Notes under the pieces: generated by a model | Told to the model about the DNA's origin: nothing | What the model saw: only the letters and a program-made list of their open reading frames with translations | The model's database searches: none | NCBI RefSeq assembly: GCF_023546765.1 | Contig: NZ_CP097484.1 | Span: 186,001-250,000, forward strand | Direction: 5' to 3' | Length of the DNA stretch: 64,000 bases | Origin: Methylobacterium tardum | Lineage (GTDB): Bacteria > Pseudomonadota > Alphaproteobacteria > Rhizobiales > Beijerinckiaceae | Made by a program: the position numbers and the translations under genes | Shown here: positions 1-8,504 of the stretch, piece after piece | How positions within the stretch are numbered: position 1 is the stretch's first letter | How the letters are laid out: every line of letters starts with the position of its first letter

Positions 1-938
1 GTCTCACGGGCCAGCCGTGCGACGAGCCCCGCATCGCCGCCGGGCCCCTGGAAGCGAATCCGCAACACCGGTGCGCGGCCCGGGCGCGGCGCGGCGCCGA
101 TCCGCGCGGCAAGGCCCGGCGGCAAGGCGAGCCCGGTCTCCGTGGCCAGAAGACGACGGGTGATGTCGGATCGCGGCCGGGTGAACACCTCGAAGGCCGA
201 ACCAGCCTCTACGATGGCGCCGCCCTCGATCACCGCAACCTCATCGGCGACCGCCCGGATCACCGACATCTCATGGGTGATCAGGACAATCGTGAGCCCG
301 AGGGTCGCGTTGATCCGCTTGAGCAATGTCAGGATCGACCGGGTTGTCTCGGGGTCGAGCGCCGATGTGGCTTCATCCGAGAGCAGAACCTCCGGCCCGG
401 TCGCGAGCGCCCGCGCGATCCCGACCCGCTGCTTCTGCCCGCCCGACAGCTCGGCCGGATAGCGGTCCGCCTCCGCGTCGAGGCCCACCAGCGCGAGAAG
501 CTCCGCGACCCGCTCGCGGATCGCGCCGCGTTTCCAACCCGCGAGTTCCAGGGGCAGGGCGACATTGTCGGCGGCGCTGCGTGACGAGAGCAGGTTGAAA
601 TGCTGGAAGATCATGCCGACCCGGCTCCGGACCGTGCGCATCTCCCGCTCGGTCAGCCGCGAGACCTCCACGTCGCCGATGAAGACGCGCCCGCTGCTTG
701 GACGCTCCAGGCCGTTGATGAGCCGGATCAGCGTCGACTTGCCGGCACCGGAGCGCCCGATAATCCCGTGGATGGTACCGGCCTGCACGGCGAGGTCGAC
801 GTCGGCGACCGCCGTGATCGGGTCCGCACCGCCCGGGACCGGATAGACCTTCGACACCTGCTCGAATCGAATGAGCTTTGCGCCGGCCTGGCGATGTGGC
901 GGCGGCGATACGGACGCGTCCAAACGGGTCTCCCTCAT
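1..938 (-). CDS. metN: Methionine-type ABC importer ATPase MetN (3' end outside window)
   Basis: ATP-hydrolysing subunit of a D/L-methionine importer acting at the inner face of the membrane. The reading frame is open from an ATG at 938 to the left edge (about 312 residues visible; the family is usually near 340, so the end lies outside). Walker [10 protein letters not shown] is at residues 61-69, the ABC signature LSGGQ begins at about 164, and Walker B followed by DEATSALDP comes near 185. The last visible part begins the ligand-sensing NIL domain typical of MetN. It follows metQ on the same strand after a 276-base gap holding a hairpin; a metI permease is expected next, outside the window. 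Methionine as substrate is inferred from MetQ and the NIL-type C terminus. Confidence 0.88.
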   Translation of the reverse strand, partial: MRETRLDASVSPPPHRQAGAKLIRFEQVSKVYPVPGGADPITAVADVDLAVQAGTIHGIIGRSGAGKSTLIRLINGLERPSSGRVFIGDVEVSRLTEREMRTVRSRVGMIFQHFNLLSSRSAADNVALPLELAGWKRGAIRERVAELLALVGLDAEADRYPAELSGGQKQRVGIARALATGPEVLLSDEATSALDPETTRSILTLLKRINATLGLTIVLITHEMSVIRAVADEVAVIEGGAIVEAGSAFEVFTRPRSDITRRLLATETGLALPPGLAARIGAAPRPGRAPVLRIRFQGPGGDAGLVARLARE

Positions 939-1064
939 CGGGACCCGCCGGCCCGCGACACGTCGAGAAGGTTGGGCTTTGTTTATCCGGGAGCCGCTTG
1001 CGCAGGGTCAAGGCGAGCAAAGGCCAAAGCTTACCGGCGCGCAAGATCAGTCCCTCTGATCAAC

Positions 1065-1101
1065 CGATCTTTTGGAGAACAATCTCCTCGTCGTAAGATC
1101 G
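1065..1101. promoter_or_regulatory. Nested inverted repeat between metQ and metN
   Basis: Outer arms CGATCTT (1065-1071) and AAGATCG (1095-1101) enclose a second stem, GGAGA/TCTCC. No T-run follows on the minus strand, so it is not a standard terminator. It sits between the binding-protein gene and the ATPase gene, where a stem-loop could stabilise the metQ transcript or be an operator. Function is inferred only from position. Confidence 0.35.
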
Positions 1102-1214
1102 TGGCGGCTTTTGAGGCTCAATCCGATCTCGCGCACTGATAGGGGTTTCTGTCGTCCTACGATCGAAATCATCCGAAGCCGCGGATCAGGCTACAGCGAG
1201 CCTAGGGGCTGTCG

Positions 1215-2009
1215 TCACGCGGCCCGGACTGGGATGACCGATCCCTTGTAACGATCCTGGATGAAGCGGGCGACTTCCGCCGAGGTCAGCAGCGAGGCGA
1301 GGCGCTGGATCCGCCCATCCTTGGCGAGGGCCTGCGTCGAGACGAGGACGTTGGCGTACGGATTGCCCTCGGCGCGTTCGAGCGCCAGCGAATCGCGGGC
1401 TGGGACGAGGCCGTATTCCAGCGCGTCGTTGCCGTTGATGACCGCGAGCGCGACATCGTCCAGGGAACGGGGCAGTTGCGACCGCGCGACCTCGACAAAC
1501 CGCAGCTCTTTCGGATTGTCTGCGATGTCCTGCAGGGTGGCGAAGGCCCCCGCGTCGCTGGACCGAAGGCGGATCAGTCCGTTCGCCTGGAGGAGCTTCA
1601 ACCCGCGCGTGAAGTTGGTCACGTCGTTCGCGACGGCGACTTGGGCGCCCTTGGCCACCTCCGCCAGCGTCTTCACGCGCCGCGCGTAGATTCCGAGCGG
1701 CTCGACATGGACGGTGGCGACCACCGCGAACTGAACTCCCAGTTCCGCCTCCTCGGCGCGGAGATAGGGAACGTGCTGGAAGAAATTGGCATCGGCATCG
1801 CCGTCCCGCAGGAGCGCGTTCGGCCGGACGTCGCCGCTGATCTCGATCACCTTCAGGGGAAAGCCCGGAGCGAGCGCCCCGGTGACGTATTGCAGGATCT
1901 CCGCATGCGGCACCGATGAGGCAATCACCCGCAAGGGAGCCGCCGCCAGAGCTTTGGTCGCCGACAGTGCCAGCGCTCCAGCCAGGACCGAGCGTCGCGT
2001 CGTCATCAT
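1215..2009 (-). CDS. metQ: MetQ/NlpA-family methionine-binding protein
   Basis: Periplasmic substrate-binding component of the importer, 264 residues, the usual family length. It begins with a twin-arginine-like signal (TTRRSVLAGAL) ending near AAAPLRV and has no lipobox cysteine, so the mature protein is probably soluble rather than a lipoprotein as in Escherichia coli. The NLPA signature NFFQHVPYL and the following YARRVKTLAEV segment are present. Start at 2009 is supported by GAGGTATCG just upstream; a second ATG follows immediately. metN lies downstream on the same strand. The C-terminal half (VPARDSLALERAEGNPYANVLVS) matches the lobe that closes over the amino acid. Substrate preference cannot be read from sequence. 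Confidence 0.88.
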   Translation of the reverse strand: MMTTRRSVLAGALALSATKALAAAPLRVIASSVPHAEILQYVTGALAPGFPLKVIEISGDVRPNALLRDGDADANFFQHVPYLRAEEAELGVQFAVVATVHVEPLGIYARRVKTLAEVAKGAQVAVANDVTNFTRGLKLLQANGLIRLRSSDAGAFATLQDIADNPKELRFVEVARSQLPRSLDDVALAVINGNDALEYGLVPARDSLALERAEGNPYANVLVSTQALAKDGRIQRLASLLTSAEVARFIQDRYKGSVIPVRAA

Positions 2010-2477
2010 CGATACCTCGTTCTTGTTGAGAGCGGTGTCGGAGGTTGGAGGCGATCAGACGGCCGGGTCGGCCAGGATCGCCGGCCGGTGCTGGATCGGA
2101 TGATCAAGCGTGAGGGCGCAGCGTTGCATCCGGCCGGACAGCGGATCGATGCCGGCCATCGTGCCGCGGCTCTCGGGGCCCGTGATTTGGCGCAAGGCGC
2201 GGGAGGCGGCTTCACAAGACGGAACGGACACGCAACCCTCCAACCGGCGCCCGCGCCGATCTGTGATGGGAATACGGTCACGATAGGCCGCCCGAACGGG
2301 AATGTGCTCCCAAATTAGGCCGGATCGGCAGACAGCTTCGCTCCCAGCCGCCAGGCTCGGAGTGCGAACCGGTCGCCGATGACTGAGGCTCAGGCGCGTG
2401 GCGGCCGGAGAGTCAGCTCCGCCGAGGTATCGAGGCCGATGAGCAGACCTCGGGGCCGCCGCGCGGCCGGACCGCTC
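2010..2477. other. Gene-poor stretch upstream of metQ
   Basis: No convincing coding sequence. It should hold the metQ promoter and leader on the minus strand. The leader is rich in short GC palindromes but I could not fold it into a known SAM or cobalamin riboswitch consensus. A 62-codon minus-strand frame (2055-2243, TTG start) exists but has no recognisable features. Confidence 0.5.
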
Positions 2478-2570
2478 TCAAAGCGGACGGCTCCGACGCT
2501 CCTGCAGCCACAGAAGCCCGGCCACGCCCATCCACGGGCAAACGAAGACGATGAAGGCGAGCAGCCCCAA
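2478..2570 (-). CDS. Candidate 30-aa single-pass membrane protein
   Basis: A 31-codon frame starts at TTG (2570) with GGGAGG six bases upstream; an in-frame TAG lies just before it. The peptide starts MGLLAFIVFVCPWMGVAGLL and ends with a basic tail (QERRSRPL): one hydrophobic helix of about 20 residues and a positively charged C terminus, the normal shape of bacterial small membrane proteins. It follows the 72-aa frame on the same strand by 30 bases, suggesting a two-gene unit. No family recognised. The non-ATG start and short length keep confidence moderate. Confidence 0.4.
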   Translation of the reverse strand: MGLLAFIVFVCPWMGVAGLLWLQERRSRPL

Positions 2571-2600
2571 GGCAGACCTCCCGGCAGACTACGAATGACC

Positions 2601-2819
2601 TCAGAAAACGTCGGCGGACTTGGCGGGATCCCGTTGACCCGCGACCGCGCGGGCTTGGCGCGCCATGGCGATCAGCTCGGCGGCGGTGAGGCCGCGCGGC
2701 GGCAGCGCCGGAACCGGATCGATTGCCCGCAGCGGCCGCGGTGCCGGAGGGAGCGCCGCAGCGCGTCCCGGCCAGAGCCGCTTGAGTCGTCCAGCCTTCC
2801 GCACGGTTTGATCCACCAC
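2601..2819 (-). CDS. Small hypothetical protein, 72 aa
   Basis: Starts at GTG 2819 with AGGAG eight bases upstream. The first half is basic and proline-rich (KAGRLKRLWPGRAAALPPAPRPL); the second half holds one predicted amphipathic helix (TAAELIAMARQARAVAG). No transmembrane segment or known domain. It precedes the 30-aa membrane peptide. A competing frame in the same region is less likely because it lacks a matching ribosome-binding site. Function unknown. Confidence 0.4.
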   Translation of the reverse strand: MVDQTVRKAGRLKRLWPGRAAALPPAPRPLRAIDPVPALPPRGLTAAELIAMARQARAVAGQRDPAKSADVF

Positions 2820-2996
2820 GCATTCATCTCCTGCAAACCACGTCCGGCTACGGGTAGGTGAGAGCCACGCGCTGGGTAAGCCTGAGCGGAACAGGGGTGA
2901 GTCCGAGCCCTGGCGTGAGCGGTATGCAATCGACCCTGGGCGGGACCGGCCGTCGCCCTACGGCTAAGCTTTTTGCCGCCGCGGCGGACCTGCTGG

Positions 2997-3284
2997 TCAG
3001 TGATCCGTGGTCCCGGCCGGGCTGCCGGCGCCGCCGCCCATGGAGCCGCCGGTGCCGCGCGGATCAGTGGTGCCCTCGCGCGGCCGACCCTTCGCGCCTT
3101 CTGCGCTTCCGGTGTTCGGCTGGCTGCTGGCGTCGCTCCGGGCCCCCGCATCTTGGGCTCCGGTCGGACTGCCGCTCATGCCGGCGCCCCCGCCGGCAGC
3201 GCCGCCCTGCGCACAGGCTGTGTGGGAGCCGCCGATGAGCAGCAAGGCGGCAGCCAGGACCGTGCACACCTGTTCGGCCTTCAT
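2997..3284 (-). CDS. Small secreted Gly/Ala-rich protein, 95 aa
   Basis: The frame could be opened 31 codons earlier, but the ATG at 3284 begins an obvious Sec signal peptide (MKAEQVCTVLAAALLLIGG, cleavage near TACAQGG), so this start is chosen. The mature part, about 70 residues, is low-complexity Gly, Ala, Ser, Thr and Pro with scattered acidic and basic residues, probably disordered in the periplasm. No known domain. Such small secreted repeats are common in Methylobacterium-type genomes; no function can be given. Confidence 0.55.
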   Translation of the reverse strand: MKAEQVCTVLAAALLLIGGSHTACAQGGAAGGGAGMSGSPTGAQDAGARSDASSQPNTGSAEGAKGRPREGTTDPRGTGGSMGGGAGSPAGTTDH

Positions 3285-3617
3285 GGGGTACTCACGCTTC
3301 GATGAGACGAAGGTCTCTTGTGAGATTATCCGACAAACCGGAGTTTCGGGATGTCGTTCCCAAGCACACAACGACATTGGCTTGCAGGTCTTCCGCGGGC
3401 TTGGTGCCCGATGGAGAAACTAATCTTTGTTAAGCCGACGCTGTCGGGCAAGGAATCGCGTGAAGCGCCTGCGGAGGCCATCACCTCACCGAGGTGGATT
3501 GCAGGTTCTTGAGCGACGGCACGTGTCCGAGATCCCGAATGTGGCATTCCGCATCGTCCGATCGGCCCGCGACCAGACGGTGCTGTCGTCTGCCCGGCTC
3601 CTCTCAGCGGCTGGGCT
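3285..3617. other. Intergenic stretch without a supported gene
   Basis: Lies between the small secreted protein and the 3' end of the RND adaptor, both on the minus strand. Overlapping frames on both strands lack family features and ribosome-binding sites. The part next to 3284 should carry the promoter of the small secreted protein; nothing else recognised. Confidence 0.5.
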
Positions 3618-4835
3618 TCATTCCGCTGACGCGGTCCGCGGCAAGGCGGATTCACCGGCGATCTGGACCACGTCGCCGGAACTCAGGAATTCCTGCGGAT
3701 TGTCGATCAGACGCTGTGCCAGGGTCACGCCGCTCTGGATCTCCACGTCGTTGCCGAGGTTGCGGCCGAGCTTGACCGTCCGCAGCGCGACCCGATGATC
3801 GTCCTGCACCTCAGCCACCTGGGTGCCGTTCTTGGTGAAGAGCAGCGCCGTCGTGGGGATCCGCAGCGTGTCCGGGTTCGACAGGACGTGGAACTGCACC
3901 TCCACGAAGGCTCCCGGCCAGAGCGCGCCGTCGGGGTTGTCGGCCTGCAGCTCGACCAGACCCTTGCGTGAATCCTCCGCGACCGCGTTGGCCGTCGACG
4001 TCACCTCGGCGGAGAACGCGGCGTCCTGCCCGGGAACGTGCAGGGACGCCTTCAGTCCCGGCTTCATGACCGCCAGGAATCCCTGCGGCACGTTCACGTA
4101 GACGCGCATCCGGTGGATGTCCGAGACGCGGAACAGCGGCCGCCCCGACGTGCCGCCGGCGGTCAGGAGATCGCCGATATCGACGGCGCGTGCGGTGACG
4201 ACGCCGTCGAAAGGTGCTTTGATCTGTTTGAACCGCGTCAGCTCCTCCAGGCGGCTCACGACAGCCTGTTGGACAACGAGGTTGGCCTTGGCGACGGACA
4301 GCGCCGCCGCCCGCGAGGCCGCGGTGAAGCGGTCGGTATCGCCCCGCTCCTCGCTGGACCAGCCCTGCGTGACGAGGCGGGCGGTGCGCTTGTTGGTGGC
4401 GTCACTGAGATCCGCGTTGGCCTGGGCCTGCTGGACGGCAGCCTGGAGCTGGACCAGCGTCGCCCGGGCCTCGGCGAGCTGCTGATCGAGATCCGGCGCC
4501 GAGATGTCGGCCAGCACCTCGTCTTTGCGGACGCGGGCACCGATATCCTTGTGCCACGCCGTCACGTAGCCGCTGGCGCGGGCGTAGAGCGACCCCGTGT
4601 AATAGGCGTTCAGGGTGCCGGGTAGCGACAGCTCCTGGTCACGCGGGCCACGCTGGGCCTGGACCACCCGGACGGTCGGAACGGCCTGCCTCTCGGTCCA
4701 GGCCTCGACCTCCTGCATGCCCTTCGCGCGGTCGGCGATGCCGGAATAGGCCAAGGCCGCGGCGCCCGCCGCGACGCCGAGCAGGAGCACGACGACCTTG
4801 CGCTTGGAGGGCGTTGGCGTCTCGACGGGGTCCAT
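3618..4835 (-). CDS. RND efflux periplasmic adaptor (membrane fusion protein)
   Basis: Links an inner-membrane RND pump to an outer-membrane channel. 405 residues: an N-terminal membrane anchor (about residues 12-30, VVVLLLGVAAGAAALAYSG), a lipoyl-type half motif (ARASGYVTAWHKDIGARVRKDEVLADI, about 85-112), a long alpha-hairpin rich in Ala, Gln and Leu (about 115-200), the second lipoyl half (IKAPFDGVVTARAVDIGDLL), then beta-barrel and membrane-proximal domains. The pump gene lies 12 bases upstream on the same strand, so the two form an operon. No outer-membrane factor is present nearby, so a TolC-like partner must be encoded elsewhere. Substrate unknown. Confidence 0.9.
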   Translation of the reverse strand: MDPVETPTPSKRKVVVLLLGVAAGAAALAYSGIADRAKGMQEVEAWTERQAVPTVRVVQAQRGPRDQELSLPGTLNAYYTGSLYARASGYVTAWHKDIGARVRKDEVLADISAPDLDQQLAEARATLVQLQAAVQQAQANADLSDATNKRTARLVTQGWSSEERGDTDRFTAASRAAALSVAKANLVVQQAVVSRLEELTRFKQIKAPFDGVVTARAVDIGDLLTAGGTSGRPLFRVSDIHRMRVYVNVPQGFLAVMKPGLKASLHVPGQDAAFSAEVTSTANAVAEDSRKGLVELQADNPDGALWPGAFVEVQFHVLSNPDTLRIPTTALLFTKNGTQVAEVQDDHRVALRTVKLGRNLGNDVEIQSGVTLAQRLIDNPQEFLSSGDVVQIAGESALPRTASAE

Positions 4836-4847
4836 ATGTGATCCAGC

Positions 4848-7800
4848 TCAGACGGACGGAGAGGGAAGAGCACCGGGGAGCGACGCAGCCGCCGGGCCGC
4901 GCGCGCGGCCATGCACCATGGCGAAGACGACGGGGACGAAGAACAGCGTCGCCGTGGTGGCAAAGAGCAGGCCACCGATCACGGCGCGGCCGAGCGGCGC
5001 GTTCTGCCCCGGCTCGATCGCCATCGGGAGCATGCCGATCACCATGGCGAGCGCCGTCATGATCACCGGTCGCAGCCGCGTCGCGCCGGCCGCCAGGGCG
5101 GCGTCGAGGGCGCTCAGGCCCTCCGCGAGCTGCTCCCGGGCGAAGCTGATCACCAGGATCGAGTTGGCGGTGGCGACGCCCATGCACATGATCGCGCCGG
5201 TCAGCGCCGGGACGGAGACGTGCGTCTGCGTGACGAACAGCATCCAGACAATCCCGGCAAGCGCGGCCGGCAGCGCCATGATGATGACGAACGGATCGAG
5301 CCAGGATTGAAAGTTGATCACGATCAGCAGGTAGATGAGCACGATCGAGAAGCCGAGGCCGATCAGCAGCTGCTGGTAGGCGTTCGACATGGTGACGACC
5401 TGGCCGCGCACCGCGACGGTCGAGCCCTTCGGCAGCGCGCCCTTCGTCTCGCCGATGATCCTCTGGATGTCCGCCGCCGTGCCGCCGAGGTCGCGGCTCT
5501 GCGCGGCGGCGAGGATGTTGACCGTTCCCATGACGTTGTAGTGCGTCACCACCGCGCTCAGCGGCTCGGGCGAGATGGTCGAGAGGCCGCCGAGGAGCTG
5601 CTCCGAGCGGGCGGCCGTGATCGGCAGGTTGTTGAGGTCGCCGAGCGTGTCGATGGAGTATTGCGGCGTTTGGACCGAGACCGGGTAGGAGACGCCGTTG
5701 CGCGGGTCGAGCCAGTAGGTCGGCGCCGTCTGCGTACTGCCCGAGAGGCTCGCCTGGACGCTGGTGGCCGCGTCGCCCTCTGTGAGGCCGACGACGCCGG
5801 CCAGCGCGCGGTTGAAATCGACCCGGAGCGCCGGACCCTTCGACTGCTCCTGGATCCGCGCATCGGCGACGCCGGCGACCCGGCGGATCCGCGACAGCAG
5901 CGTGTACGCGTAGGCACGGTTGCCGTCGATGTCGTGGCCGGCGATCTGCACGTCGAGAGCTGCGGGCGAGCCGAAGTTGAGGATCTGGCTGACGATGTCG
6001 GCCGGCAGGAACGAGAAGGTCACGCCGGGGAATTCCCGCGGCAGGCGGCTGCGCAGGTCGCGGGTAATGGCGTCGGCGGGAACCTCACCTTCGGCCAGGG
6101 TCACCAGCATGTCGGCATCGAACGTGCCGATCGTGCCGCTGTTGCCGTACGAGATGTTGATGCCGCTGATCGGCAGGCCGATGTTGTTGACGACGCTGGT
6201 GACGCGCCCGGGCGGCAGCAGCGCGCGGACACGGTTCTCGATCCGCCCGGTCAGCGCCGTCATCTCCTCGATGCGGGTGCCGGTGGGCGCGCGGACATGC
6301 ATGCGCAGGGCGTCGGATTCGATCGACGGGAAGAAGTCCCGGCCGAGATAGGGCAGCAGCCCGAAGGACAGGCCGACGACGAGCAGGAACCCACCCGCGA
6401 ACAGGCGCCGGTTCGCCAGCGCAAGCGCCAGAAGGCCGAGATAGCCCCGGCGCAGGCTCTCGAACCGCCGTTCGAAACCCCTCTGGAACCGCCCGAAGAA
6501 ACCCGGCTCCGCGTGAGCCCCGTCCCCGTGGGCATGCTCCGTGAGGAGGTAGCGCGCCAGGGTCGGCACCACCGTATAGGTCAGCGCGTAGGATGCGATC
6601 ATCGCGAACACCACCGCCATGGCGAGCGGCCGGAACAGGAAGCCGGCCACCCCGCCGAGCGCCAGCAGCGGCGCGAAGGCGATGCAGATGCAGAAGAGCG
6701 CGATGGTCGCCGGCGGCATGATCTCCTGCGCGCCGCGGGTGATCGCCGTGACGATGTCCTCGCCGAACTCCTCCATGTGCCGGTTGATGTTCTCGATCGT
6801 CACCGTCGCATCGTCGACCAGGATGCCCACCGCCAGCGCGAGGCCGCCCAGCGTCATGACGTTGATGGTCTGGCCCAGGACCGACAGGGCGATCAGCGAG
6901 CAGAGTACCGCCAGCGGGATCGATACGGTGATGATCAGGGTCGAGCGCCAGCTGCCGAGGAAGACCAGGATCATGAAACCGGTGAGCGCGGCGGCGATGA
7001 GGCCCTCGCGCACCACGGCCACCACCGACTCCTTCACGAAGCCCGACTGGTCGGCCACGTATTTCAGGTCGACGCCGGCGGGCAGGGTCGCCTGGATGGC
7101 CGGCAGCCGCGCCTTCACGCCGGCGATGATGTCGAGGGTCGAGGCATTGCCGATCTTCAGGACCGACATCAGCACGCCCTTCTTGCCGTCGAGCTGGACG
7201 ACGTTGGTCTGAGGCGGCGAGCCGTTATGTACATGGGCGACATCGCGCATGAACACGACCGCGCCGTTGACCACCTTCACCGGCAGGTCGTTGAACGCGT
7301 CAATCGTTTTGGGCGAGTCGTTCAGGTCGATGATCCACTCGTAGCTGCCGATCTTCTGCGTACCGACCGGCGTGATCAGGTTCTGCCGGGCGAGCGCCGC
7401 GCCGACGTCGGCCGCCGACAGCCCGTGGGCGTGAAGCGCCGACTGGTCGAGGTCGATCTGCACCTGCCGCGCCGCGCCGCCATAGGCGTAGGGGAGCTGC
7501 GCCCCTGGCACTGTGGCGAGCTGGGGCCGGATGAAGTTCATCGCGAGGTCGTTGAGAGCGGATTGCGAGAGCGTGTCGCTCGACAGGGCGAGCTGGATGA
7601 TCGGCACGCTCGACGCGTTATAAGCCAGCATCAGGGGCGGCGTGATGCCCGGCGGCAACTGCTTCAGCTGCGTCTGCGAGATGGCGGTGACCTGGGCCTG
7701 GGCCGCGGTGATGTCGACGCTCGGCTGAAAGTAGATCTTGATGATCCCGTAACCCGGGACCGATTGCGATTCGATGTGTTCGATATCGTTGACGGTCGTG

Positions 7801-8081
7801 GTCAGCGAGCGCTCGAAGACCGAGACGATCCGGCCCGACATGTCTTCAGGCGGAAGCCCGGTATACTGCCAGACGACGCTGATGACCGGGATGCCGATGC
7901 TCGGAAAGATGTCGGTCGGCGTCCGGAAGATCGACAGGACCCCGAAGATCAGGATCAGGATCGACATCACGACGAAGGTATAGGGGCGCAGAAGCGCGAG
8001 TCGGACGATTGCGGCCATCGTTGGAGACTTGTCCGCGTCACGATCTGGGGATGAAGCCGGGGCTTCGCTCACCACCCGCAT
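4848..8081 (-). CDS. RND-family efflux pump, inner-membrane permease
   Basis: Proton-driven exporter of about 1,055-1,077 residues with the duplicated RND plan: 12 membrane helices and two large periplasmic loops. The N terminus of helix 1 (ALLRPYTFVVMSILILIFGV), the paired proton-relay aspartates in LVDDATVTIENINRH (near residue 420) and FPSIGIPVISVVWQYTG are classical. In helix 10 the AcrB lysine motif KNAIL is replaced by ANSIL (near residue 972), so the relay lysine is missing; this is a recognised variant subgroup. The ATG at 8081 lacks a ribosome-binding site; the internal ATG at 8018 (MAAIVRLALLRPY) is an equally likely start. Operon with the adaptor downstream. Exported substrate unknown. 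Confidence 0.9.
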   Translation of the reverse strand: MRVVSEAPASSPDRDADKSPTMAAIVRLALLRPYTFVVMSILILIFGVLSIFRTPTDIFPSIGIPVISVVWQYTGLPPEDMSGRIVSVFERSLTTTVNDIEHIESQSVPGYGIIKIYFQPSVDITAAQAQVTAISQTQLKQLPPGITPPLMLAYNASSVPIIQLALSSDTLSQSALNDLAMNFIRPQLATVPGAQLPYAYGGAARQVQIDLDQSALHAHGLSAADVGAALARQNLITPVGTQKIGSYEWIIDLNDSPKTIDAFNDLPVKVVNGAVVFMRDVAHVHNGSPPQTNVVQLDGKKGVLMSVLKIGNASTLDIIAGVKARLPAIQATLPAGVDLKYVADQSGFVKESVVAVVREGLIAAALTGFMILVFLGSWRSTLIITVSIPLAVLCSLIALSVLGQTINVMTLGGLALAVGILVDDATVTIENINRHMEEFGEDIVTAITRGAQEIMPPATIALFCICIAFAPLLALGGVAGFLFRPLAMAVVFAMIASYALTYTVVPTLARYLLTEHAHGDGAHAEPGFFGRFQRGFERRFESLRRGYLGLLALALANRRLFAGGFLLVVGLSFGLLPYLGRDFFPSIESDALRMHVRAPTGTRIEEMTALTGRIENRVRALLPPGRVTSVVNNIGLPISGINISYGNSGTIGTFDADMLVTLAEGEVPADAITRDLRSRLPREFPGVTFSFLPADIVSQILNFGSPAALDVQIAGHDIDGNRAYAYTLLSRIRRVAGVADARIQEQSKGPALRVDFNRALAGVVGLTEGDAATSVQASLSGSTQTAPTYWLDPRNGVSYPVSVQTPQYSIDTLGDLNNLPITAARSEQLLGGLSTISPEPLSAVVTHYNVMGTVNILAAAQSRDLGGTAADIQRIIGETKGALPKGSTVAVRGQVVTMSNAYQQLLIGLGFSIVLIYLLIVINFQSWLDPFVIIMALPAALAGIVWMLFVTQTHVSVPALTGAIMCMGVATANSILVISFAREQLAEGLSALDAALAAGATRLRPVIMTALAMVIGMLPMAIEPGQNAPLGRAVIGGLLFATTATLFFVPVVFAMVHGRARGPAAASLPGALPSPSV

Positions 8082-8504
8082 TCAGCATTTTGCATTCATC
8101 TGATCAATAGGGCAATTTGATGACCTGCCCAGCGTAATCCGGATAGAAACGTTCCGAGACAAATTTTCTATACTTTGCCTATGCGGCCATAGTAACGCTT
8201 CGCACGATATTACATGGTCGAATTGGCTGATGCACCATAGCACATGCCACTATCCATGCTGCAAGCTTGTATAGAGCAGCGATTTACGCGACGGTCGGAT
8301 CTGATATCGTCGGCCTCAGCGCTCAGCGATCGTGGTGTGTTCGGGGGATGCCGTTGTCCTGACATACGCGGCCAATCCCGACGGTCGAGACGCGCAGCAA
8401 ACCGAGGCGCGTCGCACTGCTTGGCGGCAGAGGACGGGCGATTGCCTCGAATCGACATAGTGGACACGCGATCCCTGGTGGCCGGACCGGACCGCAAGAT
8501 GCGT
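8082..8504. other. Intergenic stretch, locally AT-rich
   Basis: Between the pump gene start and the 3' end of the broken glycosyltransferase, both on the minus strand. The first 150 bases (about 8090-8240) are clearly richer in A and T than the flanks and should contain the pump promoter. No gene, repeat or RNA recognised. Confidence 0.5.

Noticed and set aside
2055..2243. 62-codon minus-strand frame with TTG start
   Set aside because: No ribosome-binding site, no recognisable features, likely leader sequence of metQ.
2010..2300. Possible SAM or cobalamin riboswitch upstream of metQ
   Set aside because: Several GC palindromes are present but no consensus core of either class could be matched by eye.
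4911..8054. 1,047-codon plus-strand frame antisense to the RND pump
   Set aside because: Same reason: extreme Arg/His/Asp content and no family features.
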